Shown here in pieces: positions 42,214-51,129 of a stretch of 64,000 nucleotides of DNA. Position 1 is the first letter of the stretch; each line of letters opens with the position of its first letter. A model generated the notes under the pieces. That model saw only the letters and a program-made list of their open reading frames with translations. It did no database searches and was not told the DNA's origin. The stretch is from positions 1 to 64,000 of the forward strand of contig JASGDN010000086.1 of NCBI GenBank assembly GCA_049841275.1. The letters are read 5' to 3'. A program made the position numbers and the translations under genes. Source of the stretch: JASGDN01 sp049841275 (GTDB taxonomy: Bacteria > Chloroflexota > Chloroflexia > Thermomicrobiales > UBA6265).

Positions 42214-42266
42214 CTACAAACGACCATCGAATGCCCCCGAGATCTTCGATGGCGCTGGCATTCGCC

Positions 42267-42968
42267 CTACGCCAGCAGGATGAACTCCGGAATCCCGAAC
42301 ACCGGATCGCGCATCTGCTCCACGTCCGGTCCGTACTCCGCGACGCTCTGCGCCACCGCCCGCCGCACATCCTGCTCCGCACGGTCCACCGAGCGCCGCC
42401 ACTCGTCCGTCAGCCGTGCCGTCTCGATCTCAGCCTCATACTCGTCCCGGTCGAGCTCGGTCAGGGTGCCATCGAGGTCCAGCCAGAGATCCAGCTCCAG
42501 ATCGACATCGCTGTAGTAGTTCTCGCGCACCCGCTCCAGCGGCCGAGAGAAGTTCACGTAGTAGCCGATCGACGACCCGTCCGTCGTCGTGAACCGCAGC
42601 AACGAGAACCAGCGGTCGGGGAAGAACCATTGCTCCGCCCCCACCCGCAACACCGTCTCCACGCCCTGCGGCGTGCGGCGTGTCGCCTCGCGCGGGCGGA
42701 AGAACGTGAAGCGATGGTGGAGGATGTCACGCACGTCGTCGCCGAACGGCACCTTCAACCAGCCGCCCGCAATCTCATACTCCCAGCAGGCGCCCTGCAA
42801 CTTCTGCTTGCGGTAGAAGATGCGCGGGGGGCGCTGGCGCGGCTCCATCACCGGGGCAGCCGCCGATGGCCGGTCGATGCGCGCGCTGCCAGTCGCCTCC
42901 CTCGCACCCAGAAGGTCGCGCGCGGATGCAATGGATGGCTCGCGTGGCTGGTCGCTTTCTGCGCTCAT
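42267..42968 (-). CDS. DUF402-domain protein
   Basis: A 233-residue protein with the DUF402 core (FomD/SA1684-like): PDRWFSLLRFTTTDGSSIGYYVNFSRPL (residues ~118-145) and YYSDVDLELDLWLDLDGTLTELDRDEYEAE, in which the Asp/Glu cluster binds divalent metal. Relatives are nucleoside-diphosphate or nucleotidyl hydrolases. The N-terminal ~45 residues are disordered. Third gene of the dxs-rsmG operon, 26 bases after rsmG. Confidence 0.8.
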   Translation of the reverse strand: MSAESDQPREPSIASARDLLGAREATGSARIDRPSAAAPVMEPRQRPPRIFYRKQKLQGACWEYEIAGGWLKVPFGDDVRDILHHRFTFFRPREATRRTPQGVETVLRVGAEQWFFPDRWFSLLRFTTTDGSSIGYYVNFSRPLERVRENYYSDVDLELDLWLDLDGTLTELDRDEYEAEIETARLTDEWRRSVDRAEQDVRRAVAQSVAEYGPDVEQMRDPVFGIPEFILLA

Positions 42969-42994
42969 GGGCGATTGTCCCCGAGCCGCCGGAC

Positions 42995-43918
42995 CTATCG
43001 TCGTGACGACCGTGCTGGCTTCTCTGCTAGTCCCAACGGCGCGTGCGCCGGCAATCCGGTGCGCCGGGGATACGTCTTCGGCGTCGGGGCAACCTTCTCG
43101 ATCACCACCAGGCGCGTCTCCACCGATGACCCCGCATCCGGCAAGATCGATGCCTCAACCACCCGTCCACCGACCAGCGCTCCAGCGCGCTCGGCCACCT
43201 GAAGCTCCTCGTTCAGGTCGATCCCCTTGGGCAGGACAAGATACCCGCCCAGCGACACAAACGGCAAGCCCAGTTCGATCAGCGTCGGCAACGACGAGAC
43301 CGCCCGCGCCACCGCAACGCGGAACTGTCCCCGGAATCCACCGTTCCGGGCGATCTCCTCGGCCCGCCCGTGGAGCGGGCGAACGTTCTCCAGCCCCATC
43401 GCCGCAACGGCGTCTGCCAGGAACTGCACCTTCTTGCCCGTCGCATCCATCAGCGTGAATGCCAGATCGGGCCGCGCGATCGCCAGCACCATTCCCGGCA
43501 ATCCACCGCCCGTGCCGATGTCCAGCACACGATCGCCGGGGCGCACCCGGGTGTCGAGCGCCGGCAACAGGCGCAGGCTTTCGAGGATCAGTCGCCGCTC
43601 GATGCCCGGAAAATCGCGCACCGCGGTCAGGTTCACCCGCTGATTCCGCTCGTGAAGCAAATCGCGATACCGCCCCAGCAGCGCCACCTGCTCGTCCGTC
43701 AGATCCGGCGCGCACGATCGCCAGAACGCCGCGAGCTCCTCCAGCGGCGTTGGCTCGGCGGGAAGGGCTTCCGCTTCCGGCGCGCCCGGCTGGCCGAGAT
43801 CGTAGATCCCGCCACCCTCACGTCCTGCCGTCAGGTCGTCGCCGGACTGATGGTGGGTGGATGCGGCAGCCCGAGAATCAGCGGTCGTCGTGGGTTCTGT
43901 CGTATCAGGAGAGGGCAA
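42995..43918 (-). CDS. rsmG: 16S rRNA (guanine527-N7)-methyltransferase
   Basis: A SAM-dependent rRNA methyltransferase modifying G527 of 16S rRNA. SAM-binding DIGTGGGLPGMVLAIARPD, then LMDATGKKVQFLADAVAAMGL, HGRAEEIA and ARAVSSLPTLIELGLP are family-typical. Proposed start TTG 43918, with AAAGGA six bases upstream, overlapping the dxs stop by 14 bases. The frame is also open to an ATG at 43993 inside dxs. Either way the N-terminus is ~65 residues longer than usual and low in complexity; a start further inside cannot be excluded. Confidence 0.85.
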   Translation of the reverse strand: MPSPDTTEPTTTADSRAAASTHHQSGDDLTAGREGGGIYDLGQPGAPEAEALPAEPTPLEELAAFWRSCAPDLTDEQVALLGRYRDLLHERNQRVNLTAVRDFPGIERRLILESLRLLPALDTRVRPGDRVLDIGTGGGLPGMVLAIARPDLAFTLMDATGKKVQFLADAVAAMGLENVRPLHGRAEEIARNGGFRGQFRVAVARAVSSLPTLIELGLPFVSLGGYLVLPKGIDLNEELQVAERAGALVGGRVVEASILPDAGSSVETRLVVIEKVAPTPKTYPRRTGLPAHAPLGLAEKPARSSRR

Positions 43919-45956
43919 GCGGCGAATCCTTTCGGGCGGCGAGACCTCCGGAACGCTTCGCGGCCAGGACCTGCTGCGACGCCGCAACCACATCCTTCAC
44001 GCCCAGTCCCGCCAGCTCGCGCAACCGATTCTGCGACGCCTGCTCGAAGATCCGATCCGGCACGCCAAGCACCTTCACCGGGATGGCGAGGCCCTCGCGC
44101 GCCAGCAGTTCGAGCACGCCGGAGCCGAAGCCACCCATCGCGGCATTCTCCTCCACCGTCACGATCGCGCCGTGCGACGCCGCGAGGGCGAGGATCAACT
44201 CCTCGTCCAGCGGCTTCACGAACCGGGCGTTCACCACCGTGGCTTCGATCCCATCCGCCGCCAGATCCTCGGCGGCGCGCTCCGCCGTCTGGACCATCGA
44301 ACCGATCGCCAGGATCGCGACATCACGCCCCTGCCGCAGCGTCTCCGCCTTGCCGATCGGCAGCGTGTGCAGCGGATCGCTCATGCTCGCGCCGACACCC
44401 GCCCCACGCGGATAGCGCACGGCAATCGGGCCGCCCGTGTAGGCGACGGCAGTCGCAAGCATGTGGCGGAGCTCGTCCTCATCCTTCGGCGCCATCACGG
44501 TCATGTTCGGCAGCGCACGCAGGTAGCTGAGGTCGAAGACGCCATGATGCGTCCGTCCATCATCCCCGGCGAACCCGGCGCGGTCCATCGCAAAGACCAC
44601 CGGCAGCCGCTGGACGCAGACATCATGGACGATCTGGTCGTACGCGCGTTGGAGGAATGTCGAATAGATCCCGCAGACCGGCCGCAATCCTTCCGTCGCC
44701 AACCCGGCCGCAAAGGTCACCGCGTGCTGCTCCGCGATGCCGACATCGAAGAAGCGGTCCGGGAACGCCGTCGCAAACTTGCCAAGGCTCGTGCCGCCTG
44801 GCATCGCGGCCGTGATCGCGTAGACGCAATCGTCGGTCTTCGCCAGCTCGATCATGGTCTCGGCGAAGACATCCTGGTACTTGGGAGCCACCGGCGGCGC
44901 CCCCGCCGGCTGCGGCTTGGACGGTGCGCTCACCGCGTGGCTGCGTTCGCGGTCGGTCAGCGCGGGCTCATAGCCCTTGCCCTTCTTCGTCAGGATATGG
45001 ACAAATGTCGGACCCTGGATATCCCCGGCCCGGCGCAATGCTTCGGCAAGCGCTTTCACATCGTGTCCATCCACCGGCCCGATATAGGTGAACCCCAATT
45101 CCTCCCAGATCATCGAGTGATAGAGGAACTCCTTCACCGTGTCTTTCGTGCGCTTGCCGAGTTCCACCAGCAAATCGCCCTTCGGCAACCGCCGCTCGAT
45201 CATCTCGGCCAGTTCGTCCTTCGCCCGGTTGTATCGGGTATCCGTCCGCACACGATCGAGGTATTTGCTGAGCGCACCCACGTTTGGCGCGATCGACATC
45301 TCGTTGTCGTTCAGCACCACGATGAAGGGGATATCGAGGTGCCCGGCGTTGTTCAACCCCTCGAAGGCCATGCCACCCGTCAGCGCCCCATCGCCGATGA
45401 CGGCGACCACCTTGCCACGCTCGTTCGCGGGCCGCCGCTGCTCCGCGACAGCCATCCCGAGGCCCGCGCTGATCGACGTGGACGCGTGCCCGGCGCCGAA
45501 GGTGTCGTGCTCGCTCTCGTCGCGGGAGAGGAACCCGGAGAGCCCGCCCTCCTGCCGGATCGTCGGGAAGCGGTCACGGCGGCCCGTCAGCAGCTTGTGA
45601 ACGTAGGCCTGGTGCCCGACATCCCATACCAGCTTGTCTTTCGGCGACTCGAAGATGGCATGCAACGCGATCGCCAGCTCCACCGTGCCGAGGCTTGCCC
45701 CGAGATGCCCTCCCGTCTGCGTCACGATCTCGATCAGCTCACCCCGAATCTCCGCCGCCAGCGCCGTCAGATCGCGGGACGACATCGCCTTCAGGTCCAC
45801 CGGACTGTGAACCGTATCGAGCAGCGGCGTCACGCGTGCATGCGTGCTGACGGCCTCGCCGGTCTGCTCGGTGACGGCGGACTTGCGATCGATCTTGCCG
45901 CTCTGGCCATGCTGGCTCCGCGTGGGACGCGGCGTGGAGTCGGAGGTACCGGGCAT
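43905..45956 (-). CDS. dxs: 1-deoxy-D-xylulose-5-phosphate synthase
   Basis: A 683-residue thiamine-pyrophosphate enzyme making deoxyxylulose phosphate from pyruvate and glyceraldehyde 3-phosphate, feeding the MEP isoprenoid pathway and the ThiG thiazole reaction. Seen: GGHLGASLG (His), GDGALTGGMAFEGLNN (TPP/Mg motif), DVGIAEQHAVTFAAG (catalytic Glu), MDRAGFAGDDGRTHHG. Start ATG 45956 has AAGG 9 bases upstream; ATG 45965 is an alternative. The first ~40 residues are an extra basic stretch. It leads an operon with rsmG and the DUF402 gene. Confidence 0.94.
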   Translation of the reverse strand: MPGTSDSTPRPTRSQHGQSGKIDRKSAVTEQTGEAVSTHARVTPLLDTVHSPVDLKAMSSRDLTALAAEIRGELIEIVTQTGGHLGASLGTVELAIALHAIFESPKDKLVWDVGHQAYVHKLLTGRRDRFPTIRQEGGLSGFLSRDESEHDTFGAGHASTSISAGLGMAVAEQRRPANERGKVVAVIGDGALTGGMAFEGLNNAGHLDIPFIVVLNDNEMSIAPNVGALSKYLDRVRTDTRYNRAKDELAEMIERRLPKGDLLVELGKRTKDTVKEFLYHSMIWEELGFTYIGPVDGHDVKALAEALRRAGDIQGPTFVHILTKKGKGYEPALTDRERSHAVSAPSKPQPAGAPPVAPKYQDVFAETMIELAKTDDCVYAITAAMPGGTSLGKFATAFPDRFFDVGIAEQHAVTFAAGLATEGLRPVCGIYSTFLQRAYDQIVHDVCVQRLPVVFAMDRAGFAGDDGRTHHGVFDLSYLRALPNMTVMAPKDEDELRHMLATAVAYTGGPIAVRYPRGAGVGASMSDPLHTLPIGKAETLRQGRDVAILAIGSMVQTAERAAEDLAADGIEATVVNARFVKPLDEELILALAASHGAIVTVEENAAMGGFGSGVLELLAREGLAIPVKVLGVPDRIFEQASQNRLRELAGLGVKDVVAASQQVLAAKRSGGLAARKDSPLALS

Positions 45957-46348
45957 GATGGGCATCCTTGGTTTGGAACGCGAGCCGCCTGTCCGGGCTG
46001 GGGCTGACGAAGGAGGCATGTCCGTCAGACGGCATCGGGGGCGTGGGCGGAATGGACGGATACGGGCTGCGACAGATCGCGCTGGAGCTTCGACGACGAT
46101 GGGAAGGCAACGAATCGCAGCTGCGAGCGAATCTCGATACGACGCTGGATCGTGACGCCAAGGTAGCAATCCGCGTTCCCAGCGTCAAACGGCGAACAAC
46201 GGGACCGGACCCGCACGCCACAGCAACACGCAAGTATAGAACCCGCTCCCTGATCCCGTCCGACGCATGCGGATCGCGCACAGAAAATCGCATGATGGCC
46301 ACGATATATGTGAGCGCCAGACCCCACCTGCCTGCATGCCACGGTATG
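45957..46348. other. gene-free region upstream of dxs
   Basis: 392 bases with no convincing gene; the minus-strand frame continuous with dxs up to 46169 is not family-like. Presumably the dxs promoter and leader lie here. I see no riboswitch motif. Confidence 0.4.
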
Positions 46349-47179
46349 TCAGAAACTGGCCAGCAGGAAGACAATGATGACGATCATGACGACGAGGAAG
46401 GACATCAGCCGAACTCCTCGTTCTGGCGTCCACTCATCCTCCAGATTCCCCAGCCACTGCTCCACGGCGGCGCGTTGAACCGCCTCCCACATCTTCGGTC
46501 CCACCATCGAAAGCGACATCCGTTCCGGCGTGCCGCTCGGTCGCTGGATCACGATCGCGTCGATCGGACTCGTCGGCGGCATAGCTGCCGGACGCGGAGC
46601 ATCCTGGTCTGGCGTGGCGGGTGCCGGAACGGCCGGGGGAAGGGGCGCCCATGACGACCGCGGATCGTCGGGAGGAACCGCCGCTTCCCGCTCAGGTGTA
46701 TCAAGGGCCTGGCTACGACCATCCAACTGCATGACCGGAAGCGTAGCCGCCTGCGGCAAGTCCGGGACGTTCTGCAGGAGTTCTCGCAGGCTATCCAGTG
46801 AGGTCAGACCGGACTCCGGCAGCGGCATGGAGTCCTGTATCGGCGCAGGAGGCGTTGTCTGCGGCGACGTATCCGGCGCTGGGGAGACCGAAACCTCAGC
46901 GGGCGCGGAAGCCGGCGCAGTTGGTCGCGACATGCCGGCAAGGGCCTCCGCATGGTCGCCCCGCTCCGCCTTCGCCCGCCGCAATGCCTCCTCCGTCCGC
47001 TGGCGTTCCCGGCGTTCGGACTCCTCACGTCGCGCCCGCTCCCGTTCCTCCCGCGCGAGCGCAGCCTCCGCATCCCGCTGCCGGCGGCGTTCCTGTTCCC
47101 GCTCGGCGACAGACAACGGCTTGCCAGGCAAGGACGACGAGGTCGGTTCGCTGGCTTGCAATCGCTCCGGATCGTTCAT
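46349..47179 (-). CDS. tail-anchored protein with charged N-terminal coiled coil
   Basis: 276 residues, unrecognised. Residues ~22-80 are an unbroken Arg/Glu/Ala-rich helix (AEREQERRRQRDAEAALARE and so on), a long Pro/Ala/Ser-rich linker follows to ~205, then a short folded part (ERMSLSMVGPKMWEAVQRAA, VEQWLGNLEDEW). The C-terminus is a single membrane span (MSFLVVMIVIIVFLLASF) ending the protein, so it is tail-anchored with the bulk in the cytoplasm. The N-terminal helix resembles that of the amidase at 11750. GGAGGGG precedes ATG 47179. Confidence 0.7.
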   Translation of the reverse strand: MNDPERLQASEPTSSSLPGKPLSVAEREQERRRQRDAEAALAREERERARREESERRERQRTEEALRRAKAERGDHAEALAGMSRPTAPASAPAEVSVSPAPDTSPQTTPPAPIQDSMPLPESGLTSLDSLRELLQNVPDLPQAATLPVMQLDGRSQALDTPEREAAVPPDDPRSSWAPLPPAVPAPATPDQDAPRPAAMPPTSPIDAIVIQRPSGTPERMSLSMVGPKMWEAVQRAAVEQWLGNLEDEWTPERGVRLMSFLVVMIVIIVFLLASF

Positions 47180-47357
47180 GGTCCCCTCCGTTCACGTCAC
47201 GATGCGCGGCCATCCGGGGACGCATCGGAACAATGCGTTCCCCTTCCTCTTGTCAAGACGCTTCGTCGCGGTAGCATGTTCCTCAACATGCACAATGAAT
47301 GTCCTCTGCCGCCCAACGCGTGGGCGCACGCACGGTCACGAACAAAGGAGTTCGACG

Positions 47358-48635
47358 ATGGCGCTGGAAACGGTCTTCTCGACGGATGCATCCTCGGTCG
47401 TCTTCGGTCCCGGCGCCACCCGTGAGGTCGGTCCTCGCATGAAGGCGCTCGGCTGCGCGCGCGTCCTGCTCGTCACCGATCCCGTCCTCGCAACCCTCGA
47501 ACCGGTTGCCATCGCGCTCGAATCCCTGCGCAAGGCCGGCCTCGACGTGGAGGTCTTCTCCAACGCCCGCGTCGAGCCGAACGACGCCTCCTGGGCCGAG
47601 GCGATCGCCGTCGCGCAGGCCGGGAACTTCGATGGCTACGTCTCGGTCGGCGGCGGCTCCGCGATGGACACCGCCAAGATCGCGGACCTGTACGCGACCT
47701 GGCCCGCCGACTTCCTCGATTACGTCTATCTGCCGCTGGGACGCGGCGTCCCCGTGCCCGGCCCGTTGAAGCCGCACATTGCGATCCCCACCACCGCCGG
47801 CACCGGCGCCGAGACCACCGGCAACGCCGTCTTCGACCTCACGTCCCACCATGTGAAGACGACGGTCTCCCATCGCTTCCTGCGCCCGGCCCTCGGCATC
47901 GTCGATCCGGACAACACCCGCACCATGCCGCCGCTGGTCGCCGCTGCCAGCGGCCTCGATGTGATGAGCCACGCGCTGGAGTCCTTCACCGCCAAGCCCT
48001 ACAACACGCGCGAAGCCCCTGAAGACCCAATGAAGCGCACCGTCTACCAGGGAGCCAACCCCCTCAGCGACATCTGGTCCGCCCGCGCCATCGAACTCTG
48101 CGCGCAATACCTCGTCCGCGCCGTCATGGACCCCGAGGACGACGAGGCGCGCACGAACATGATGCTTGCCTCCACCACAGCCGGCATTGGCTTCGGCAAT
48201 GCCGGTGTCCATCTCCCGCACGCCATGTCCTACCCTGTCTCCGCCCTCGCCCGCGACTACTTCCCGGAAGGCTACCCGGACGATCACCCGATGGTGCCGC
48301 ACGGCATCTCGGTCATCCTCACCGCTCCGGCGGTCTTCCGCTGGACGGCGGAGGCCAATCCGGACCGCCACCTGGAGGCCGCCCGCCTCATGGGCGTCGA
48401 TACGCGCGGCGCGGCACCCGAGGACGGCGGCCTGATCCTTTCGGGTTTCCTCGTGGACCTGATGAAACGCGTCGAGATGCCGAATGGCCTCAACGGCGTC
48501 GGCATCACCGAGGACGACCTTCCGACGTTGGTGAAAGGAACCATCCCCCAGCAACGCATCACGCAACTCTCGCCGCGTCCCGCCACCGACGACGACTATG
48601 CGGCGATGTTCACCGAGGCCATGCGTTACTGGTAG
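47358..48635 (+). CDS. iron-containing alcohol dehydrogenase, HOT/ADHFE1-like
   Basis: A 425-residue group III dehydrogenase. GGGSAMDTAKI is the NAD-binding segment, IPTTAGTGAETTGNAVF the conserved core, and the metal ligands fall in DVMSHALESF, VHLPHAMSYPV and VPHGISVI. The length and the insert around KPYNTREAPEDP match hydroxyacid-oxoacid transhydrogenase, which couples oxidation of 4-hydroxybutyrate-type acids to reduction of 2-oxoglutarate. Other alcohol substrates are possible. AAAGGAG precedes ATG 47358. The gene diverges from the tail-anchored protein and converges on the toxin gene 15 bases later. Confidence 0.88.
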   Translation: MALETVFSTDASSVVFGPGATREVGPRMKALGCARVLLVTDPVLATLEPVAIALESLRKAGLDVEVFSNARVEPNDASWAEAIAVAQAGNFDGYVSVGGGSAMDTAKIADLYATWPADFLDYVYLPLGRGVPVPGPLKPHIAIPTTAGTGAETTGNAVFDLTSHHVKTTVSHRFLRPALGIVDPDNTRTMPPLVAAASGLDVMSHALESFTAKPYNTREAPEDPMKRTVYQGANPLSDIWSARAIELCAQYLVRAVMDPEDDEARTNMMLASTTAGIGFGNAGVHLPHAMSYPVSALARDYFPEGYPDDHPMVPHGISVILTAPAVFRWTAEANPDRHLEAARLMGVDTRGAAPEDGGLILSGFLVDLMKRVEMPNGLNGVGITEDDLPTLVKGTIPQQRITQLSPRPATDDDYAAMFTEAMRYW

Positions 48636-48650
48636 CGAGCAGACTTCCAA

Positions 48651-49304
48651 TTATTGGCCGCTTCGGCCCTCAATCAGCATGTGATCGTTCATGATCCGCA
48701 CAAGGAGTGGCCGGAGTTCGGGGTGATCGAGACGAACCGTCTCCTCGTCGTCACACGAAAGCGCCGTTTCGGCCCGTTCATAGAGCATCAGCGCGTTGCC
48801 ATCATTGTGAACATTGAGATAAAGCAACCCATCCAGCCCACCGTAGGTGGAAGAGGCGTCGTAGAAATACCGGGACCACGGCTGCGACAGGCGATGATCG
48901 CATTTGGCGATGGCGGCCACAGTGCCGGATCGCATCGCGCCGCTCTGCCGCAGGTCAAGCGGGACCAGATCGCGAGTCACCAACGGAATAGCTGCACAAT
49001 AGTCTCCAGGAACCACAACACCACGATCACCGAACACCTCGACAAAACAACTCGCGACCGCATCGCTCATCGGCGTTGACCACGCCGCGTAGTAGACCCC
49101 ACGCTCCGAATCCTCGGCCGGCAAACCGTCGGACCCTGCGTGATGATGATCGAAACGCGCCAGCGGCCCATACCGGCGAAACGTAAGCGAGGTCATCTGA
49201 TGTCTCGTCGGATCGTAGATCCGGACAAGACGCTCACCAGCCGCAATGACGACGCGGACGGGATCGACAGGCCGGATCGGCGGCGGAAGCGGAATTGCAA
49301 CCAC
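48651..49304 (-). CDS. RES-domain toxin of a RES/Xre toxin-antitoxin system
   Basis: A 217-residue RES protein. Such toxins deplete NAD+ or ADP-ribosylate a target. Expected residues: Arg28 and Tyr30 in RLVRIYDPTRH, FDHHH, the RGVYYAAWS stretch (~68-76), Glu89 in ASCFVEVFGD, DLRQSG, and the C-terminal GLLYLNVHNDGNALMLYERA. The R-Y-E set matches the family's catalytic residues. The gene starts two bases after the antitoxin's stop. Placement of single residues is by eye; the family call rests on the overall pattern and the partner. Confidence 0.82.
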   Translation of the reverse strand: MVAIPLPPPIRPVDPVRVVIAAGERLVRIYDPTRHQMTSLTFRRYGPLARFDHHHAGSDGLPAEDSERGVYYAAWSTPMSDAVASCFVEVFGDRGVVVPGDYCAAIPLVTRDLVPLDLRQSGAMRSGTVAAIAKCDHRLSQPWSRYFYDASSTYGGLDGLLYLNVHNDGNALMLYERAETALSCDDEETVRLDHPELRPLLVRIMNDHMLIEGRSGQ

Positions 49305-49306
49305 GG

Positions 49307-49954
49307 TCAGTTCACACCCACGGACCGCGCAAGGGCCAGTACGGTATCGCGGCCTCCATTTCTCAGGACATCAATAGGGCGTTCGCCATCGAGGACCAAT
49401 TGCTCCCGACTCAGCCACCCCGCCTTCTCCCATGGCGTGAGTTGGAGTGCCCGAAGAACGGTAGGCAGGCCGTCCACCACGCCTCCCGGCCCTTCTGGAT
49501 CGAACTGCCAAATTGGATAGCGCAGTGCACCGTTGTAGTCCTTCACGGCCAGCAAGGTACCGTTCGCAACCCGGTCATGCGGCGTCTGTCGAGATATGCC
49601 AAGCAGGTCGGCCACCTCGGTATTGGACAGAGATGCGTCAAGAAGCCGTCGTCGGTAGGAAAACGACCGCTTGATCAGCACAATTTCCTGACTCATCTGC
49701 TCGTCAAGCGGCGGGGCTTTATCGCCAAGCAATAGCGCAATTGCTGGTTGGGTGCGGGCAACATCCAGGTCCGGACGACCATTATCGTCAGTGGACAACC
49801 CGGCGATCAGCCGAGCGCCAGCTTCCACCAGTTCCGCGCGCCTGCCCTCCGGAGTCGCGTTGATCGCCTGCTCCAGGCGATGCAATGCATCGCTGAACGA
49901 TGACGTGGCCTGCTCGCTATCTGGCCGAACGGAGATCTGTACGGTTGCGACCAT
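49307..49954 (-). CDS. Xre/MbcA/ParS-type antitoxin
   Basis: A 215-residue partner of the RES toxin. A helix-turn-helix is visible around residues 108-132 (LSNTEVADLLGISRQTPHDR), and the C-terminal part (LRALQLTPWEKAGWLSREQL, GERPIDVLRNGGRDTVLALA) is the DUF2384 toxin-binding domain that inserts into the RES active site. The first ~100 residues are an additional helical part, so the protein is longer than common RES antitoxins. It is first in the operon, as usual for this class, and should repress its own promoter at 50017-50044. GGGAGG lies 6 bases before the ATG. Confidence 0.82.
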   Translation of the reverse strand: MVATVQISVRPDSEQATSSFSDALHRLEQAINATPEGRRAELVEAGARLIAGLSTDDNGRPDLDVARTQPAIALLLGDKAPPLDEQMSQEIVLIKRSFSYRRRLLDASLSNTEVADLLGISRQTPHDRVANGTLLAVKDYNGALRYPIWQFDPEGPGGVVDGLPTVLRALQLTPWEKAGWLSREQLVLDGERPIDVLRNGGRDTVLALARSVGVN

Positions 49955-50016
49955 TGAAGCCTCCCTTGTGCCTCAATCAGCGGCCCCCTTGCTTCGTCTT
50001 GAGAGACCACATCCCA

Positions 50017-50049
50017 ATTCTAGGCGGCCTGTACGTCTTGTCAATATTG
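50017..50049 (-). promoter_or_regulatory. sigma70-type promoter of the RES/Xre operon with palindromic operator candidate
   Basis: On the minus strand TTGACA (50039-50044) and TAGAAT (50017-50022) are separated by 16 bases. The palindrome CAATATTG (50042-50049) overlaps the -35, a natural site for antitoxin autorepression. The flank 50041-50090 is markedly AT-rich for this window. Confidence 0.7.
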
Positions 50050-50135
50050 TCCATATCTATGTTCATTAATTATGCAAATTAAAGACGTATCGGGTATGGC
50101 GTCTGCAGCGAGAGTAATACGCCCAGTGCTCCTCG

Positions 50136-50639
50136 CTATCCCTTCAGCCGATGCAGCCCCGCCAGCGTCTTCTCCGCCCCCCGGATGTTCCGCTTCGGCT
50201 CCCCGATCAGCTTCAGGATTGCCATCCCTTTCGCCCCACGGAAATCCACCAGCTCCGTCACCTCGGTCCGCCCATCCGCCAGAGGCCGCAACTCCCACTG
50301 CCATACATACCCCGCCGGATGCCGCCACGACACCAGCCTGTTTTCTTCCACCGCCACTGTCGTACTCGTTATCCGGTACGGCAGCCCATACATCTTCATC
50401 TTCACCGTGAACGTATCACCAGCATGCAGGCGGTGGGACCCATCCACCGCCGCCTGCACCGTCCCGGAACCATCGAGTTCGTGGTGCCGGTGCGGGTCTA
50501 CCAACCGCGCGAAGAGGTCCGCCGCCGGGATATCCACCACCGTCGCCCGCGCCAGCACGTCAGGACCGCGATCCACCGTCGCAATCGCTGGCGAATCCGG
50601 AATGGTCGTCGCCGAAGAAGAGGAATCGGGCATGGTCAT
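50136..50639 (-). CDS. SRPBCC-family protein
   Basis: A 167-residue START/SRPBCC lipid- or polyketide-binding-fold protein. After a Ser/Thr-rich lead, ARATVVDIPAADLFARLVDP is strand 1 and helix 1, DGSGTVQAA and GDTFTVKMKMYGLPYRITSTT the sheet, ENRLVSWRHPAGYVWQWEL and RTEVTELVDFRG the later strands, and a long C-terminal helix closes the cavity. The ligand is unknown. ATG 50639 has CAGGAGC upstream; ATG 50633 is possible. Confidence 0.8.
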   Translation of the reverse strand: MTMPDSSSSATTIPDSPAIATVDRGPDVLARATVVDIPAADLFARLVDPHRHHELDGSGTVQAAVDGSHRLHAGDTFTVKMKMYGLPYRITSTTVAVEENRLVSWRHPAGYVWQWELRPLADGRTEVTELVDFRGAKGMAILKLIGEPKRNIRGAEKTLAGLHRLKG

Positions 50640-50652
50640 GACAAGCTCCTGA

Positions 50653-50844
50653 TCACGAAGTCGCGAAGAGCGGAACCGCGGTCCGCACATTGCCATCGAT
50701 CATCGCACGAATCCACCCCGCCCGACCGCCCGCGGCCAGCCGGAACCTCCCGGTGACCTCACCGAGGTCCTTCCCGTTGGCCTCCATACACATCCCGGCG
50801 CGCGGAACGTACACTTCGCGGGGCGTAGCGGCAACGAGCAACAT
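50653..50844 (-). CDS. possible small ORF upstream of the SRPBCC gene
   Basis: 63 codons ending 13 bases before the SRPBCC start. Third positions are largely G/C and the residues look protein-like (GKDLGEVTGRFRLAAGGR, IDGNVRTAVPLFATS). There is no good ribosome binding site and no family is recognised; it may be a real small gene or a remnant. Confidence 0.3.
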   Translation of the reverse strand: MLLVAATPREVYVPRAGMCMEANGKDLGEVTGRFRLAAGGRAGWIRAMIDGNVRTAVPLFATS

Positions 50845-50926
50845 TGGCTCGGCAAACCGTCTACGGTCCCGCCGACGAACGGCCATAGAATCGACGCATT
50901 CGACCGGACGGCGTTCGGCATACTGA

Positions 50927-50969
50927 CAAGGGGACCGATCACGGCTGGCCGCATGAAACGGTCCCCTTG
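50927..50969. other. 11-bp hairpin in the 50845-51129 gap
   Basis: CAAGGGGACCG pairs exactly with CGGTCCCCTTG around 21 bases. It may end transcription of an unseen unit or form part of a leader; nothing else codes here. Confidence 0.4.
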
Positions 50970-51038
50970 GGCTATAGGAGTCCGGCGAGCCAGCCGCTAC
51001 CATCAGCATGAAGCCGGTTGTGGGGACCGTGCTTCCGG

Positions 51039-51056
51039 GTCGCGAACGTTCGCGAC
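51039..51056. promoter_or_regulatory. 18-bp perfect palindrome upstream of the acyltransferase
   Basis: GTCGCGAACGTTCGCGAC, centred on CG, 74 bases before the start at 51130. Even palindromes with a central CG are typical LacI-family operators, and a lacI-type gene follows at 52176; the link is inference. Confidence 0.5.
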
Positions 51057-51129
51057 ACCGCACATCAGGATGCCGCAGCGCCCGGTTCGGGGTGACGCCT
51101 GTCGCATCCACTGTTCCGGGGAGTGACTC

